64,000 nucleotides of DNA from NCBI RefSeq assembly GCF_009882915.1, contig NZ_WTUW01000002.1:558309-622308 (forward strand). Reading direction: 5' to 3'. The translations under genes were made by a program, and so were the position numbers. The notes under the pieces are model-generated. The model ran no database searches. It was given only the letters and a program-made list of their open reading frames with translations, and was not told where the DNA came from. Shown here piece by piece: positions 1-8,520 of the stretch; position 1 is the first letter of the stretch, and every line of letters starts with the position of its first letter. Source of the DNA: Sneathiella litorea (lineage in GTDB: Bacteria; Pseudomonadota; Alphaproteobacteria; Sneathiellales; Sneathiellaceae).

Positions 1-303
1 GACGGTACGCCACAGGTAATGTGTTTCGTCAATGATTTTGACAAAGACTTCATCGAGATGCCATTTCCAGTTTGAATAATTTTGAGACGGATGGATCCTC
101 ATCTTACGGATTTCACTTGCGAACAACGGACCGAACCGGTTCCACCAATAGCGTACAGTCTCATGGCAAATGTCGATGCCGCGTTCATGAAGAAGGTCTT
201 CGACATTTCGTAAAGAAAGCGGAAATCGTACATACATCATCACCGCAAGCCGGATGATTTCAGGTGAGGTTTTAAAATAGCGGAACGGGTTCTTGTTTTT
301 CAT
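1..303 (-). CDS. IS6-family transposase, N-terminal 101 residues (partial)
   Basis: This is a DDE transposase of the IS6 family. The open frame runs without a stop from an ATG at 303 to the window edge. The start MKNKNPFRYFKTSPEIIRLA, the segment RNVEDLLHERGIDICHETVR and the motif WKWHLDEVFVKI are typical of IS6 transposases; the D in WHLDE is the first catalytic aspartate. The frame is undamaged in the visible part, unlike the other three copies in the window, so this may be the active parent. The remaining ~130 residues with the other catalytic residues lie outside the window. Confidence 0.88.
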   Translation of the reverse strand, partial: MKNKNPFRYFKTSPEIIRLAVMMYVRFPLSLRNVEDLLHERGIDICHETVRYWWNRFGPLFASEIRKMRIHPSQNYSNWKWHLDEVFVKIIDETHYLWRTV

Positions 304-360
304 GTTCGGAAGCTAGTCTACGACCATATGGCCATCAAACTTTTTTCTTCTGACAATACC
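1..360 (-). mobile_element. IS6-family insertion sequence, right end (runs off the window)
   Basis: This is the N-terminal-side end of an IS6-type element, cut by the window edge. The outer terminal repeat reads TTCTTCTGACAATACC at 345–360 and matches the reverse complement of GGTGCTGTCAGAAGAA at 24438–24453 with two mismatches. The transposase starts 42 bases inside the repeat. Three further fragments of the same family lie at 9680–9880, 11429–11718 and 24438–24720, all in the same orientation. Whether this copy is intact cannot be seen. Confidence 0.85.
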
Positions 361-422
361 ATACAGTACAATACCCACCGTAATACTGACAATCGTAATT
401 TTGCAAAGAATTCAGACTAACC

Positions 423-436
423 TTGACTGAAATCAA
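423..436 (+). promoter_or_regulatory. Fnr/Anr/Dnr-type box upstream of phaC
   Basis: The sequence TTGAC-TGAA-ATCAA is a near-perfect Fnr-family dyad (consensus TTGAT-N4-ATCAA). It lies 79 bases before the phaC start and 63 bases after the IS end, so the promoter belongs to the module, not to the IS. No -10 hexamer is obvious at the classic -41.5 spacing. The site implies induction under low oxygen or nitrogen oxides. Confidence 0.7.
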
Positions 437-514
437 TGTTGCAATGCAAAAATCGTTGTTCTTCTTAAGGGTGATATTTAGCCTGATGATATTATCTATC
501 AGAAGAGAGTTGTT

Positions 515-2407
515 ATGAAATCGAAGGCCACTGATAAAGTAGTTAAAAGCCCGGTCAGATCGATTGACACGCCAACAAATCTGAACAAAGCCCCTCCCCC
601 AGTTTCCGCCACAGCCTTTTCCCCTGCGACAAAACCTGCCGTGAATATCGGACCAGGCTTTTTCGAGCGGGATTCTTACATGTCGACGGCTCTTCCGGAA
701 ATTCTTGATCGCTCCGTCCATGCACTCACGGCGCACTTCACCCTAGGATTATCTCCGAGTTCATTGGCAAGCGCCTATTCCGATTGGGCACTACATTTGG
801 CGAGCGCGCCTGGAAAGCAATTCCAGTTGATTGAAAAGGCGGCCACGAAAGCCGTACGGCTCGCGACATATTCTACCCATTGCGGTATCAGTCACGGAGA
901 TACTGCCCACTGCATCAATCCATTACCACAGGACAAACGGTTCACCGGAGCTGCTTGGCAGCAATGGCCTTACAATCTGATGTATCAATCCTTTTTGATG
1001 AACCAGCAATGGTGGCATAATGCAACGACAGGAATCCGCGGGGTAACCAAACAGCATGAGAGAGTGGTAGAATTTGCAGCGCGGCAAATGTTGGATATAT
1101 TTTCTCCATCGAACTTTCTCGCTACCAATCCAGAGCTATTGCAGAAAACCATGAAGGAGAGCGGGCAAAACCTGGTTCGCGGCGCTCAAAATTTTGTTGA
1201 AGACTGGGAACGGTCAGTTAGTGGGAAAAAGCCCTCGGGGACAGAAGATTATAAAATCGGTGAAACGCTTGCGGTGACCCCGGGAAAGGTTATCTACAGT
1301 AACCAGTTAATAGAATTAATACAGTATTTTCCAACGACGGACAAAGTCCATCCGGAACCGATATTCATCGTTCCTGCCTGGATAATGAAATATTATATTC
1401 TTGATCTATCGTCTAAGAATTCATTTGTAAAATATTTAACTGAAATGGGTTTTACCGTTTTTATTATATCTTGGAAGAACCCTGGCCCGGAAGAACGAGA
1501 CCTAGGCATGGACGACTATCGCACCTTGGGTATCACGAGTGCGCTTGATGCCATTGGAGCGATAACAGGCGCACCGCGGGTTCACGCAATCGGGTATTGC
1601 TTGGGCGGAACGCTGCTCTCCATTTCCGCCGCGGCCTTGGCGCGAGAGGGAAATGAGCGATACACAACCCTCACCTTTCTAGCTTCACAAGTTGACTTCA
1701 AGGAAGCAGGGGAACTGATGCTTTTTATCAATGAAAGCGAGGTCACGTTCCTCGAAGATATGATGTGGGAACAGGGGTATCTGGATACCAAGCAAATGGC
1801 TGGAGCATTTCAGCTTTTACGATCAAATGATCTGATTTGGTCGCGACTGATCCATGATTATCTGATGGGCGAACGACCGGCAATAAATGATCTTATGGCA
1901 TGGAATGCCGATGCTACGCGCATGCCCTATAAAATGCACTCCGAGTATCTCCGACATTTATTCCTGAATAACGATCTGGCCGAGGGGCGTTACGTCGTAG
2001 ATGGTCTACCAGTTACTGTATCCGATATTCGGGTGCCGATTTTCGCCGTCGGAACAGAATGGGATCATGTCGCGCCCTGGCGGTCAGTCTATAAGTACAA
2101 TCTTCTCACTGATACGGATGTCACCTTTCTGCTAACCAGTGGCGGACATAACGCGGGAATTGTGTCCGAACCGGGCCGTGACAACCGCCACTACCGTCAG
2201 GCAACACGAAAAGCCGATGATAGTTATCGTGACCCAGATACCTGGCTGAACGAGACTGATGTGCAGTCTGGTTCCTGGTGGCCGTCCCTTGTGGAATGGC
2301 TAACAGAGCATTCTGGTGATTTGACCTCCCCTCCTCCTATGGGATCAAACGAATTGCCGTACAAGCCGCTCGCCAATGCACCCGGCACCTATGTATTACA
2401 AGAGTGA
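515..2407 (+). CDS. phaC: Class I poly(3-hydroxyalkanoate) synthase
   Basis: Polymerises (R)-3-hydroxyacyl-CoA into polyhydroxyalkanoate on the granule surface in the cytoplasm. The 630-residue length fits class I PhaC enzymes. The lipase-like box GYCLGG gives the nucleophile Cys362, the WDH segment gives Asp517 and GGHNAG gives His545; the Asp–His spacing of 28 is the same as in the Cupriavidus enzyme. The ~90 residues before the conserved N-terminal domain are less conserved, as usual. The ATG at 515 has AGAAGAGAG just upstream. It overlaps the next gene (GTGA), so the two are translationally coupled. No phaA, phaB or phasin gene is in the window, so this may be a second, anaerobically used synthase. 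Confidence 0.95.
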   Translation: MKSKATDKVVKSPVRSIDTPTNLNKAPPPVSATAFSPATKPAVNIGPGFFERDSYMSTALPEILDRSVHALTAHFTLGLSPSSLASAYSDWALHLASAPGKQFQLIEKAATKAVRLATYSTHCGISHGDTAHCINPLPQDKRFTGAAWQQWPYNLMYQSFLMNQQWWHNATTGIRGVTKQHERVVEFAARQMLDIFSPSNFLATNPELLQKTMKESGQNLVRGAQNFVEDWERSVSGKKPSGTEDYKIGETLAVTPGKVIYSNQLIELIQYFPTTDKVHPEPIFIVPAWIMKYYILDLSSKNSFVKYLTEMGFTVFIISWKNPGPEERDLGMDDYRTLGITSALDAIGAITGAPRVHAIGYCLGGTLLSISAAALAREGNERYTTLTFLASQVDFKEAGELMLFINESEVTFLEDMMWEQGYLDTKQMAGAFQLLRSNDLIWSRLIHDYLMGERPAINDLMAWNADATRMPYKMHSEYLRHLFLNNDLAEGRYVVDGLPVTVSDIRVPIFAVGTEWDHVAPWRSVYKYNLLTDTDVTFLLTSGGHNAGIVSEPGRDNRHYRQATRKADDSYRDPDTWLNETDVQSGSWWPSLVEWLTEHSGDLTSPPPMGSNELPYKPLANAPGTYVLQE

Positions 2408-3366
2408 ATCTTCACATGATACCTGATGAGCCTCATCGTCATGAACCCTGTTCCCTCTATGAGGATCTCATCAACGCCACCGCCGACCTGGCGCCAATCC
2501 GCATGGCTGTTGTTCATCCCTGTGATGTCCTTTCCTTAAGCGGTGCGTTGGAAGCAGAACGTAAAAAATTGATTGTCCCATTGCTCATCGGTCCGGCGGC
2601 AAAAATCAGAGCGGCTTCGATTGAGGCCGACGAAAGTATTGAAGGGATTGAAATCATCGATGTACCACATAGCCATGCCGCGGCACAGAAGGCCGTGGCA
2701 TTAGTTCGCAGCGGTTTTGCCGATGCCCTGATGAAAGGCAAACTCCATACGGACGAACTGCTGGATGCGGTTATTGATCACAACCTGGGCCTAAGAACCG
2801 AGCGCCGCATTAGCCATATCTTCGCTATGGATGTTCCGCTTTATCCCAAACCACTGTTAATCACTGATGCAGCGATCAACATTTACCCGGACCTCAATGA
2901 CAAACGGGATATAGTCCAGAACGCTATCGATCTTGCCCATGCCCTTGGTATCAATTTGCCAAAAGTGGCTATCCTGTCGGCAGTGGAAACCGTTAATCCT
3001 AAAATCAAATCTACTCTGGATGCCGCCGCGCTTTGTAAAATGGCGGACCGGGATCAGATAACCGGCGGCATGCTGGATGGGCCATTGGCCTTCGATAACG
3101 CCATTTCCAAATCAGCGGCGGAGGCAAAAGGAATTCGTTCCGAAGTTGCAGGAGATCCAGATATTCTAGTCGTCCCCGACCTTGAAGCAGGCAACATGGT
3201 TGCCAAGCAACTTACATATCTGGCTGGGGCGGAATCTGCGGGAATTGCTCTTGGTGCCCGTGTTCCTATCGTACTCACGAGTCGCGCTGACGGCATTCAG
3301 TCGCGGTTGACCTCCTGCGCTCTTGCTTTGCTTTATTTTCATCATCGGCGGATGCTTACAGTATGA
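2404..3366 (+). CDS. Phosphate acetyl/butyryltransferase family protein
   Basis: Predicted to interconvert acyl-CoA and acyl-phosphate, feeding the kinase encoded next. The 320-residue protein consists only of the PTA_PTB domain; motifs DGPLAFDNAIS, VPDLEAGNMVAKQL and the tail GARVPIVLTSRAD are typical. It resembles the C-terminal half of the bifunctional enoyl-CoA hydratase/phosphate acetyltransferase proteins, without their MaoC-like hydratase half. The start used is a GTG overlapping the phaC stop; an ATG twelve bases later (2416) is possible. The stop overlaps the ackA start by ATGA. Whether the substrate is acetyl-, propionyl- or butyryl-CoA cannot be told from sequence. Confidence 0.88.
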   Translation: MNLHMIPDEPHRHEPCSLYEDLINATADLAPIRMAVVHPCDVLSLSGALEAERKKLIVPLLIGPAAKIRAASIEADESIEGIEIIDVPHSHAAAQKAVALVRSGFADALMKGKLHTDELLDAVIDHNLGLRTERRISHIFAMDVPLYPKPLLITDAAINIYPDLNDKRDIVQNAIDLAHALGINLPKVAILSAVETVNPKIKSTLDAAALCKMADRDQITGGMLDGPLAFDNAISKSAAEAKGIRSEVAGDPDILVVPDLEAGNMVAKQLTYLAGAESAGIALGARVPIVLTSRADGIQSRLTSCALALLYFHHRRMLTV

Positions 3367-4556
3367 CCGATTTGATTTTGATCCTTAATGCCGGATCATC
3401 TAGCATAAAATTCGCCCTATACCCTTTGTCTCAAAGTGCATCAACGCCGATAATTAGCGGGAAAATTGCGGGCATAAAGAGAGCGCCTGTCTTTCAAGCG
3501 CGCGGCTCAACCGGCTGTGCCATCTCTCCGGGAGTTTTGGCAATCCTGAGCATTGAAGAAGACCAGACAGCTCTGACACGCCGTCTGCTATGCTGGATAA
3601 AAGAGCAAACCAAGGAACATACCATTGTTGCTGTCGGGCATCGAGTTGTGCATGGTGGACAGCAGTTTGGCGGGCCTGTTTTACTCAATGAGAAAATCAT
3701 TGGTGAGTTGGAAAAACTACAATCGCTTGCCCCACTTCATCAACCCTATAATCTGTCTGTTATCGCTCTCGTTTCAAGCCTAATGCCGGATGTGCCGCAA
3801 ACTGCCTGTTTCGATACTAGTTTCCATCGGACGCAACCACGCCTTGCTCAGCTTTTTCCAATCCCCCGCCACTTTACAGACGAAGGCATAATTCGATATG
3901 GATTTCATGGCCTCTCCTATGATTATATCGCCAGTGTTCTCCCGGATTATTTGAAAGGCAAATCTAAAGACCGGGTAATTGTAGCCCATCTCGGAAATGG
4001 TGCTAGCATGTGCGCCATGAAGAACCGGCGAAGTGTCGCCACAAGTATGGGATTTACAGCGCTTGACGGCCTGATGATGGGTAGTCGTCCAGGGTCGTTG
4101 GATGCGGGCGTTATATTGCATCTGATCCAGGAACAGAACATGAAACCGGCAGATATACAGGATCTGCTCTATATTAATTCCGGACTACTCGGTGTTTCAG
4201 GCATCAGCAATAATATGCAAACCTTGCTGGAAAGTCCGCACCCCCATGCCCAGGAAGCCATTGACTTATTCTGTTATCGCGCGGCGGCCGAACTTGGCGC
4301 TTTACTCCCCGCACTGGGCGGACTCGATGCAATTATCTTTACGGCAGGCATTGGCGAGAAAGCGCCATTGGTGCGAAAACAAATTTGTCACCATCTGACA
4401 TGGTTAAACCTGCGTCTGGAAGAGAAAGCAAATGCTGCAAGCGCCACAGTCATCAGCGCTCCAAACTCGGCTATCGATGTCTTGGTGATTCCAACGAATG
4501 AAGAAGAGGTGATCGCGGCGGCGACATATCGATTGGTGGCTGAGAAAACTATCTAG
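3363..4556 (+). CDS. ackA: Acetate kinase (acetate/propionate kinase family)
   Basis: Converts acyl-phosphate plus ADP to the carboxylic acid and ATP, or the reverse. The 397-residue length is standard. Visible family motifs are LNAGSSSIKF at the N-terminus, VGHRVVHGG, the phosphate loop AHLGNGASMCA, the MGFTALDGLMMGSRPGSLD signature and FTAGIGEKAP near the C-terminus. It is the last gene of phaC–pta–ackA, coupled by a 4-base overlap. Together with the transferase it could yield ATP from acyl-CoA when respiration is limited, or activate acids for polymer synthesis. A butyrate kinase is less likely on motif grounds. Confidence 0.93.
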   Translation: MTDLILILNAGSSSIKFALYPLSQSASTPIISGKIAGIKRAPVFQARGSTGCAISPGVLAILSIEEDQTALTRRLLCWIKEQTKEHTIVAVGHRVVHGGQQFGGPVLLNEKIIGELEKLQSLAPLHQPYNLSVIALVSSLMPDVPQTACFDTSFHRTQPRLAQLFPIPRHFTDEGIIRYGFHGLSYDYIASVLPDYLKGKSKDRVIVAHLGNGASMCAMKNRRSVATSMGFTALDGLMMGSRPGSLDAGVILHLIQEQNMKPADIQDLLYINSGLLGVSGISNNMQTLLESPHPHAQEAIDLFCYRAAAELGALLPALGGLDAIIFTAGIGEKAPLVRKQICHHLTWLNLRLEEKANAASATVISAPNSAIDVLVIPTNEEEVIAAATYRLVAEKTI

Positions 4557-4657
4557 TAAAGCCCCATGTCATCACTTGGATAATGATTGTCTCTATAGAA
4601 CCAAGCGGCAAACACAACTACTGAATTGAATAATCAAAATATCGACAATAAAACACT

Positions 4658-4671
4658 TTGATCTTGCTCAA
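4658..4671 (+). promoter_or_regulatory. Second, weaker Fnr-like box upstream of the HlyD/RbbA operon
   Basis: TTGAT-CTTG-CTCAA departs from the Fnr consensus at one base of the right half-site. It lies 44 bases upstream of the stronger box at 4702–4715, about four helical turns. It might be an auxiliary site. Confidence 0.4.
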
Positions 4672-4701
4672 TCTGTCAGAATTATTTCTGCGGAAATCTC
4701 T

Positions 4702-4743
4702 TTGACCACGATCAATGCATATCCAACGCCAACTTAGTATAAA
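4702..4743 (+). promoter_or_regulatory. Fnr-type box and -10 region of the yhiI-rbbA-yhhJ operon
   Basis: TTGAC-CACG-ATCAA at 4702–4715 is a near-perfect Fnr-family site. A -10-like TAGTAT/TATAAA lies at 4735–4743. This geometry puts a start near 4750 with the site centred at about -41.5, the class II activator position. The transcript leader would be about 60 bases. No other gene or structure is seen in the 251-base gap 4557–4807. Confidence 0.68.
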
Positions 4744-4807
4744 AGTATTCAGAAATTTGCATACGAGGCGAAGTTAATTTCCTGCGTCATGAAGGGTCTA
4801 GTATGAA

Positions 4808-5785
4808 ATGAAATTGAGAACCATCCTGACGATTGGTGGCTTCGTCGTTGCCGTTACGGTCGGGGGTTATTACTGGTGGCAACAGCAGCAAAACAACCTA
4901 CCCGATGGATTTGTCCGCGCTAATGGACGGATCGAGGCAGAGAGAGTCGACGTTGCTCTTAAGTTTGGGGGACGGATTGCTGAAGTTTTGGCAGACGAAG
5001 GGCAAATGGTTGCGCCCGGTGATGTGGTCGCTCAAATTGATTCCACCGAATTGGAAGCAGAAATCCGTGCCGCCGAAGCGGCAACTCGCCAGGCCGAACA
5101 GGAATTAGCGCAGGCAAAGGCTCTAGTCGCTCAGCGTGAGGGCGAAGTAACCCTTGCGCAAGCTGAGTTAAAGCGCACAGAGGTCCTTAAATCGCGCGGA
5201 TATGCAACCGGACAGACATTGGATCAGCGACGTTCACAAGAGATCACCGCAATTGCGGCACTAAACACCGCGCATGCACAAATTGCCTCAGCCCAGGCAG
5301 CAATAGAAGCGTCGGAGGCAAAAGTCGCGGCCCTGAAGGCAAATCTCGCTGACTATACTTTAACCGCCCCTAGAAACGGTCGTGTGCAATATCGCTTGGC
5401 CCAGCCAGGAGAGGTTCTTGCGGCGGGCGGAAAAGTAATCACCCTCCTTGATCTTACAGATGTTTATATGGATGTCTACCTGCCCACTGATGACGCGGGC
5501 CGGCTCCGCTTTGGGGCAGAAGCTCGACTGATCCTTGATGCCGCACCACAATATGTGATTCCGGCCTCTGTTAAGTTTGTCGCGTCGGAGGCGCAGTTTA
5601 CTCCCAAATATGTAGAGACTGAGAGCGAACGCGCGAAGTTGACATTTCGAGTCAAATTGCAAGTGCCGTCGGAAGTTCTCATGAAGTATCAAGAGGTTGT
5701 GAAAACAGGCGTCCCGGGGGTTGCCATTGTTCGCGTCTCACCAGAAGCGGAATGGCCGGAAGCTCTGACAGTTAAACTGCCATGA
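4808..5785 (+). CDS. yhiI: HlyD/EmrA-family periplasmic adaptor (YhiI-like)
   Basis: Membrane fusion protein that would link the inner-membrane ABC exporter encoded next to an outer-membrane channel. Residues ~5–24 form one membrane anchor, followed by a biotinyl-lipoyl-like half (GRIEAERVDVALKFGGRI), an alanine/glutamate-rich coiled-coil hairpin at ~75–175, the second lipoyl half (TAPRNGRVQYRLAQPGEVL) and a beta-barrel domain. Its 325 residues and its position match yhiI of the E. coli yhiI-rbbA-yhhJ operon. It ends in an ATGA overlap with rbbA. No TolC-type gene is in the window. Confidence 0.85.
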   Translation: MKLRTILTIGGFVVAVTVGGYYWWQQQQNNLPDGFVRANGRIEAERVDVALKFGGRIAEVLADEGQMVAPGDVVAQIDSTELEAEIRAAEAATRQAEQELAQAKALVAQREGEVTLAQAELKRTEVLKSRGYATGQTLDQRRSQEITAIAALNTAHAQIASAQAAIEASEAKVAALKANLADYTLTAPRNGRVQYRLAQPGEVLAAGGKVITLLDLTDVYMDVYLPTDDAGRLRFGAEARLILDAAPQYVIPASVKFVASEAQFTPKYVETESERAKLTFRVKLQVPSEVLMKYQEVVKTGVPGVAIVRVSPEAEWPEALTVKLP

Positions 5786-8517
5786 CGAAACCGGCTTCCG
5801 ACATGGTCGCCGCCCTCACTGGTGTATCCCATCGCTACGGGGAAACTGCAGCGCTTGAGGATGTGTCTGTTACCATCCCCACAGGTCAAATGGTTGGCTT
5901 TATTGGACCCGACGGTGTCGGAAAATCCACCTTTCTCGGATTGGTTGCAGGCGTGCGTCGGCTACAAAACGGTAAGCTTGAAGTGCTCGGTGGCTCGATG
6001 AGTAACCGGCAACATCGTGATACACTTTGCAGGCGCATCGCCTACATGCCTCAAGGACTTGGGCGAAACCTTTATCCCTCTCTATCGGTTATTGAGAATA
6101 TAGATTTTTTTGGTCGCCTATATGGTCAATCAGCGCAGGAACGCGCCACGCGCATCACCGATCTACTGAAAAGCACGGGTCTCGAGCCCTTCATGGGCCG
6201 ACCGGCAGGCAAGCTTTCCGGGGGAATGAAGCAGAAGCTTTCGCTTTGTTGCGCACTTATCCACGACCCCGATTTACTGATCCTCGATGAACCGACAACC
6301 GGTGTCGACCCTCTATCACGTCAGCAGTTCTGGCAACTAATCGACCGTATTCGTGCGCGGCGCACCGGCATGAGCGTTATTACCGCAACGGCCTATATGT
6401 CGGAGGCCGAGAGATTTGAACATCTGATTGCCATGAATGCAGGCAGAATCCTTGCTATCGGAACGCCACAAGAACTGATGTCACAGGCTGGCACCGATAC
6501 ACTTGAAATGGCGTTTATCGCGCTATTGCCTGAGGAAGAGAGGCAGAATCATCAAACTATTACACTGCCTGCACGCAAAGTTCAGGATGGTTCCCTTGCT
6601 ATCGAGGCTGACGATTTGACCATGCGTTTTGGCGACTTTACTGCCGTCGATCACGTAAGCTTCCGCATTGAGCCAGGCGAGATTTTTGGCTTTCTCGGGT
6701 CAAACGGCTGCGGTAAGACCACGACCATGAAGATCCTGACCGGACTTTTGACGGCGACCGAAGGCGATGCGAAGCTGTTCGGCAAACCCGTCGGCACCGA
6801 TAGCTTGGCAATTCGGCGGCGTGTTGGGTACATGTCGCAATCCTTTTCTCTTTATTCGGAACTATCGGTAAGACGTAATCTGACACTGCATGCCGATTTA
6901 TTTCACCTGCCCCGCGCAAGCCGCGACGCCCGTGTCGACGACCTGATTACACAATTTGATTTAAGCGAAGTGGCGGATACTATGCCTGAAAGCCTTCCAC
7001 TGGGCGTGCGCCAGCGCCTCCAATTAGCTGTGGCGGTTTTGCACAAACCTGAGTTACTGATCCTTGACGAGCCAACCTCTGGCGTCGATCCAATAGCCCG
7101 AGATGCTTTCTGGGCTTTGTTGATCAAATTATCGCGTAAAGACGGTGTGACAATCTTCATCTCCACCCATTTCATGAATGAAGCCGAGCGGTGCGACCGT
7201 ATCTCACTGATGCACGCCGGTAAAGTTCTGGCTCAAGGAACCCCTGACACATTGTGCCAGCAGCGTGATGCCGCGGCACTCGAAGAAGCATTTATCGCTT
7301 TTTTAAAGGAGGCTGGCGCCGAGGATAATACACCCAATGAAGAACTTGACCTTCCCACGACGACCGGTCAGCGCACCGCCAGAATAGGATGGGTGTCCCC
7401 TTCCCGTATCTGGGCATTCGCGCGGCGCGAGACCATGGAAATTCTGCGCGATCCAATTCGCCTGGCTTTCGCGTTGCTTGGCCCGATCGTTCTGATGTTG
7501 GCAATGGGATACGGAATTACTTTTGATGTCGAAAACTTATCCTATTCAACATTGGATCAAGACCAGTCCCGCGAAAGCCGGATGCTCCTCGATTCAATCT
7601 CGAGTTCGCGCTATTTTGATGAACGGCCCCCGACAAAGGATTTTACCGAACTGGATCGCCGCATGAAAGCCGGTGATATTTCTCTCGCGATAGTCATTCC
7701 CCCTAACTATGGTCGAGACCTCTTGGCGGGCCGAATACCAGAAATTGGTGCTTGGCTTGACGGGTCGAATACGACTCGTGCAGAAACGGGGCGCGGATAT
7801 CTACAAGGTGCGCTGTATTCACACTTAGGTGATTTATCAATGCAGGAATCCGGTGAGATACCAAGCTACTACCCTGCGACTGTTGAACCCCGCTTCCGCT
7901 ACAATCAGGCATTCCGTTCGCAATATGCGATACCGCCAGGCGTGCTAATGATGCTGTTAATCATGATCCCTGCCATGCTGACCGCACTCGGCGTGGTACG
8001 TGAAAAGGAAATGGGATCAATCGTCAATCTTTATGCAGCCCCAGTTCATAAAATCGAGTTTCTGCTAGGAAAGCAACTGCCCTATATCGGCGTTGCAATG
8101 GTTAGCTTCGCTAGCCTTGTTGTCCTGATGCTCACAGTATTTGGTATTGGAATGTCGGGAAGCTTTCTAGCATTGGTGTTCGGGGCGCTATTGTTCACGG
8201 CAGCCGCCACGGCATTCGGCCTCCTCGTATCGACATTTGTCCGCTCCCAAATCGCAGCAATTTTTGCGACAGCAATTATTGTCATGATCCCAACCGTCAA
8301 TTTTTCGGGAATGATGTATCCGGTCTCCACTCTGGAAGGCGGCGCACGGCTCATCGGTCAGGCTTTTCCCGCACTTTACTTTCAGCAGATTAGCGCGGGA
8401 GTCTTCAACAAAGGTCTCGATTTCGCGATATTACTTCCCAATCATCTGATCCTCGCTGGATTTTGTATTCTCTTCTGGGCGGCCGCAACTTTATTCTTGC
8501 GTAAGCAGGAGAGTTGA
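5782..8517 (+). CDS. rbbA: RbbA-like tandem ABC ATPase fused to ABC-2 permease
   Basis: A 911-residue fusion of two ATP-binding domains and one ABC-2 permease, the same size and architecture as E. coli RbbA. Domain 1 has Walker A GPDGVGKST, signature LSGGMKQ and Walker B LLILDEPTTGVDP. Domain 2 has GSNGCGKTT and LLILDEPTSGVDP, but its signature is degenerate (LPLGVRQR), so the two sites are probably not equivalent. The C-terminal ~370 residues carry an N-proximal membrane segment, a large periplasmic loop and a group of five or so helices. E. coli RbbA was described as ribosome-associated, but this operon context (HlyD adaptor plus second permease) points to an efflux system. The substrate is unknown. 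Confidence 0.88.
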   Translation: MTKPASDMVAALTGVSHRYGETAALEDVSVTIPTGQMVGFIGPDGVGKSTFLGLVAGVRRLQNGKLEVLGGSMSNRQHRDTLCRRIAYMPQGLGRNLYPSLSVIENIDFFGRLYGQSAQERATRITDLLKSTGLEPFMGRPAGKLSGGMKQKLSLCCALIHDPDLLILDEPTTGVDPLSRQQFWQLIDRIRARRTGMSVITATAYMSEAERFEHLIAMNAGRILAIGTPQELMSQAGTDTLEMAFIALLPEEERQNHQTITLPARKVQDGSLAIEADDLTMRFGDFTAVDHVSFRIEPGEIFGFLGSNGCGKTTTMKILTGLLTATEGDAKLFGKPVGTDSLAIRRRVGYMSQSFSLYSELSVRRNLTLHADLFHLPRASRDARVDDLITQFDLSEVADTMPESLPLGVRQRLQLAVAVLHKPELLILDEPTSGVDPIARDAFWALLIKLSRKDGVTIFISTHFMNEAERCDRISLMHAGKVLAQGTPDTLCQQRDAAALEEAFIAFLKEAGAEDNTPNEELDLPTTTGQRTARIGWVSPSRIWAFARRETMEILRDPIRLAFALLGPIVLMLAMGYGITFDVENLSYSTLDQDQSRESRMLLDSISSSRYFDERPPTKDFTELDRRMKAGDISLAIVIPPNYGRDLLAGRIPEIGAWLDGSNTTRAETGRGYLQGALYSHLGDLSMQESGEIPSYYPATVEPRFRYNQAFRSQYAIPPGVLMMLLIMIPAMLTALGVVREKEMGSIVNLYAAPVHKIEFLLGKQLPYIGVAMVSFASLVVLMLTVFGIGMSGSFLALVFGALLFTAAATAFGLLVSTFVRSQIAAIFATAIIVMIPTVNFSGMMYPVSTLEGGARLIGQAFPALYFQQISAGVFNKGLDFAILLPNHLILAGFCILFWAAATLFLRKQES

Positions 8518-8520
8518 GCC

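Noticed and set aside
4631-4642. TTGAATAATCAA-like sequence as a third Fnr box before yhiI
   Set aside because: The half-sites are only four bases apart between TTGA and TCAA; Fnr boxes need six.
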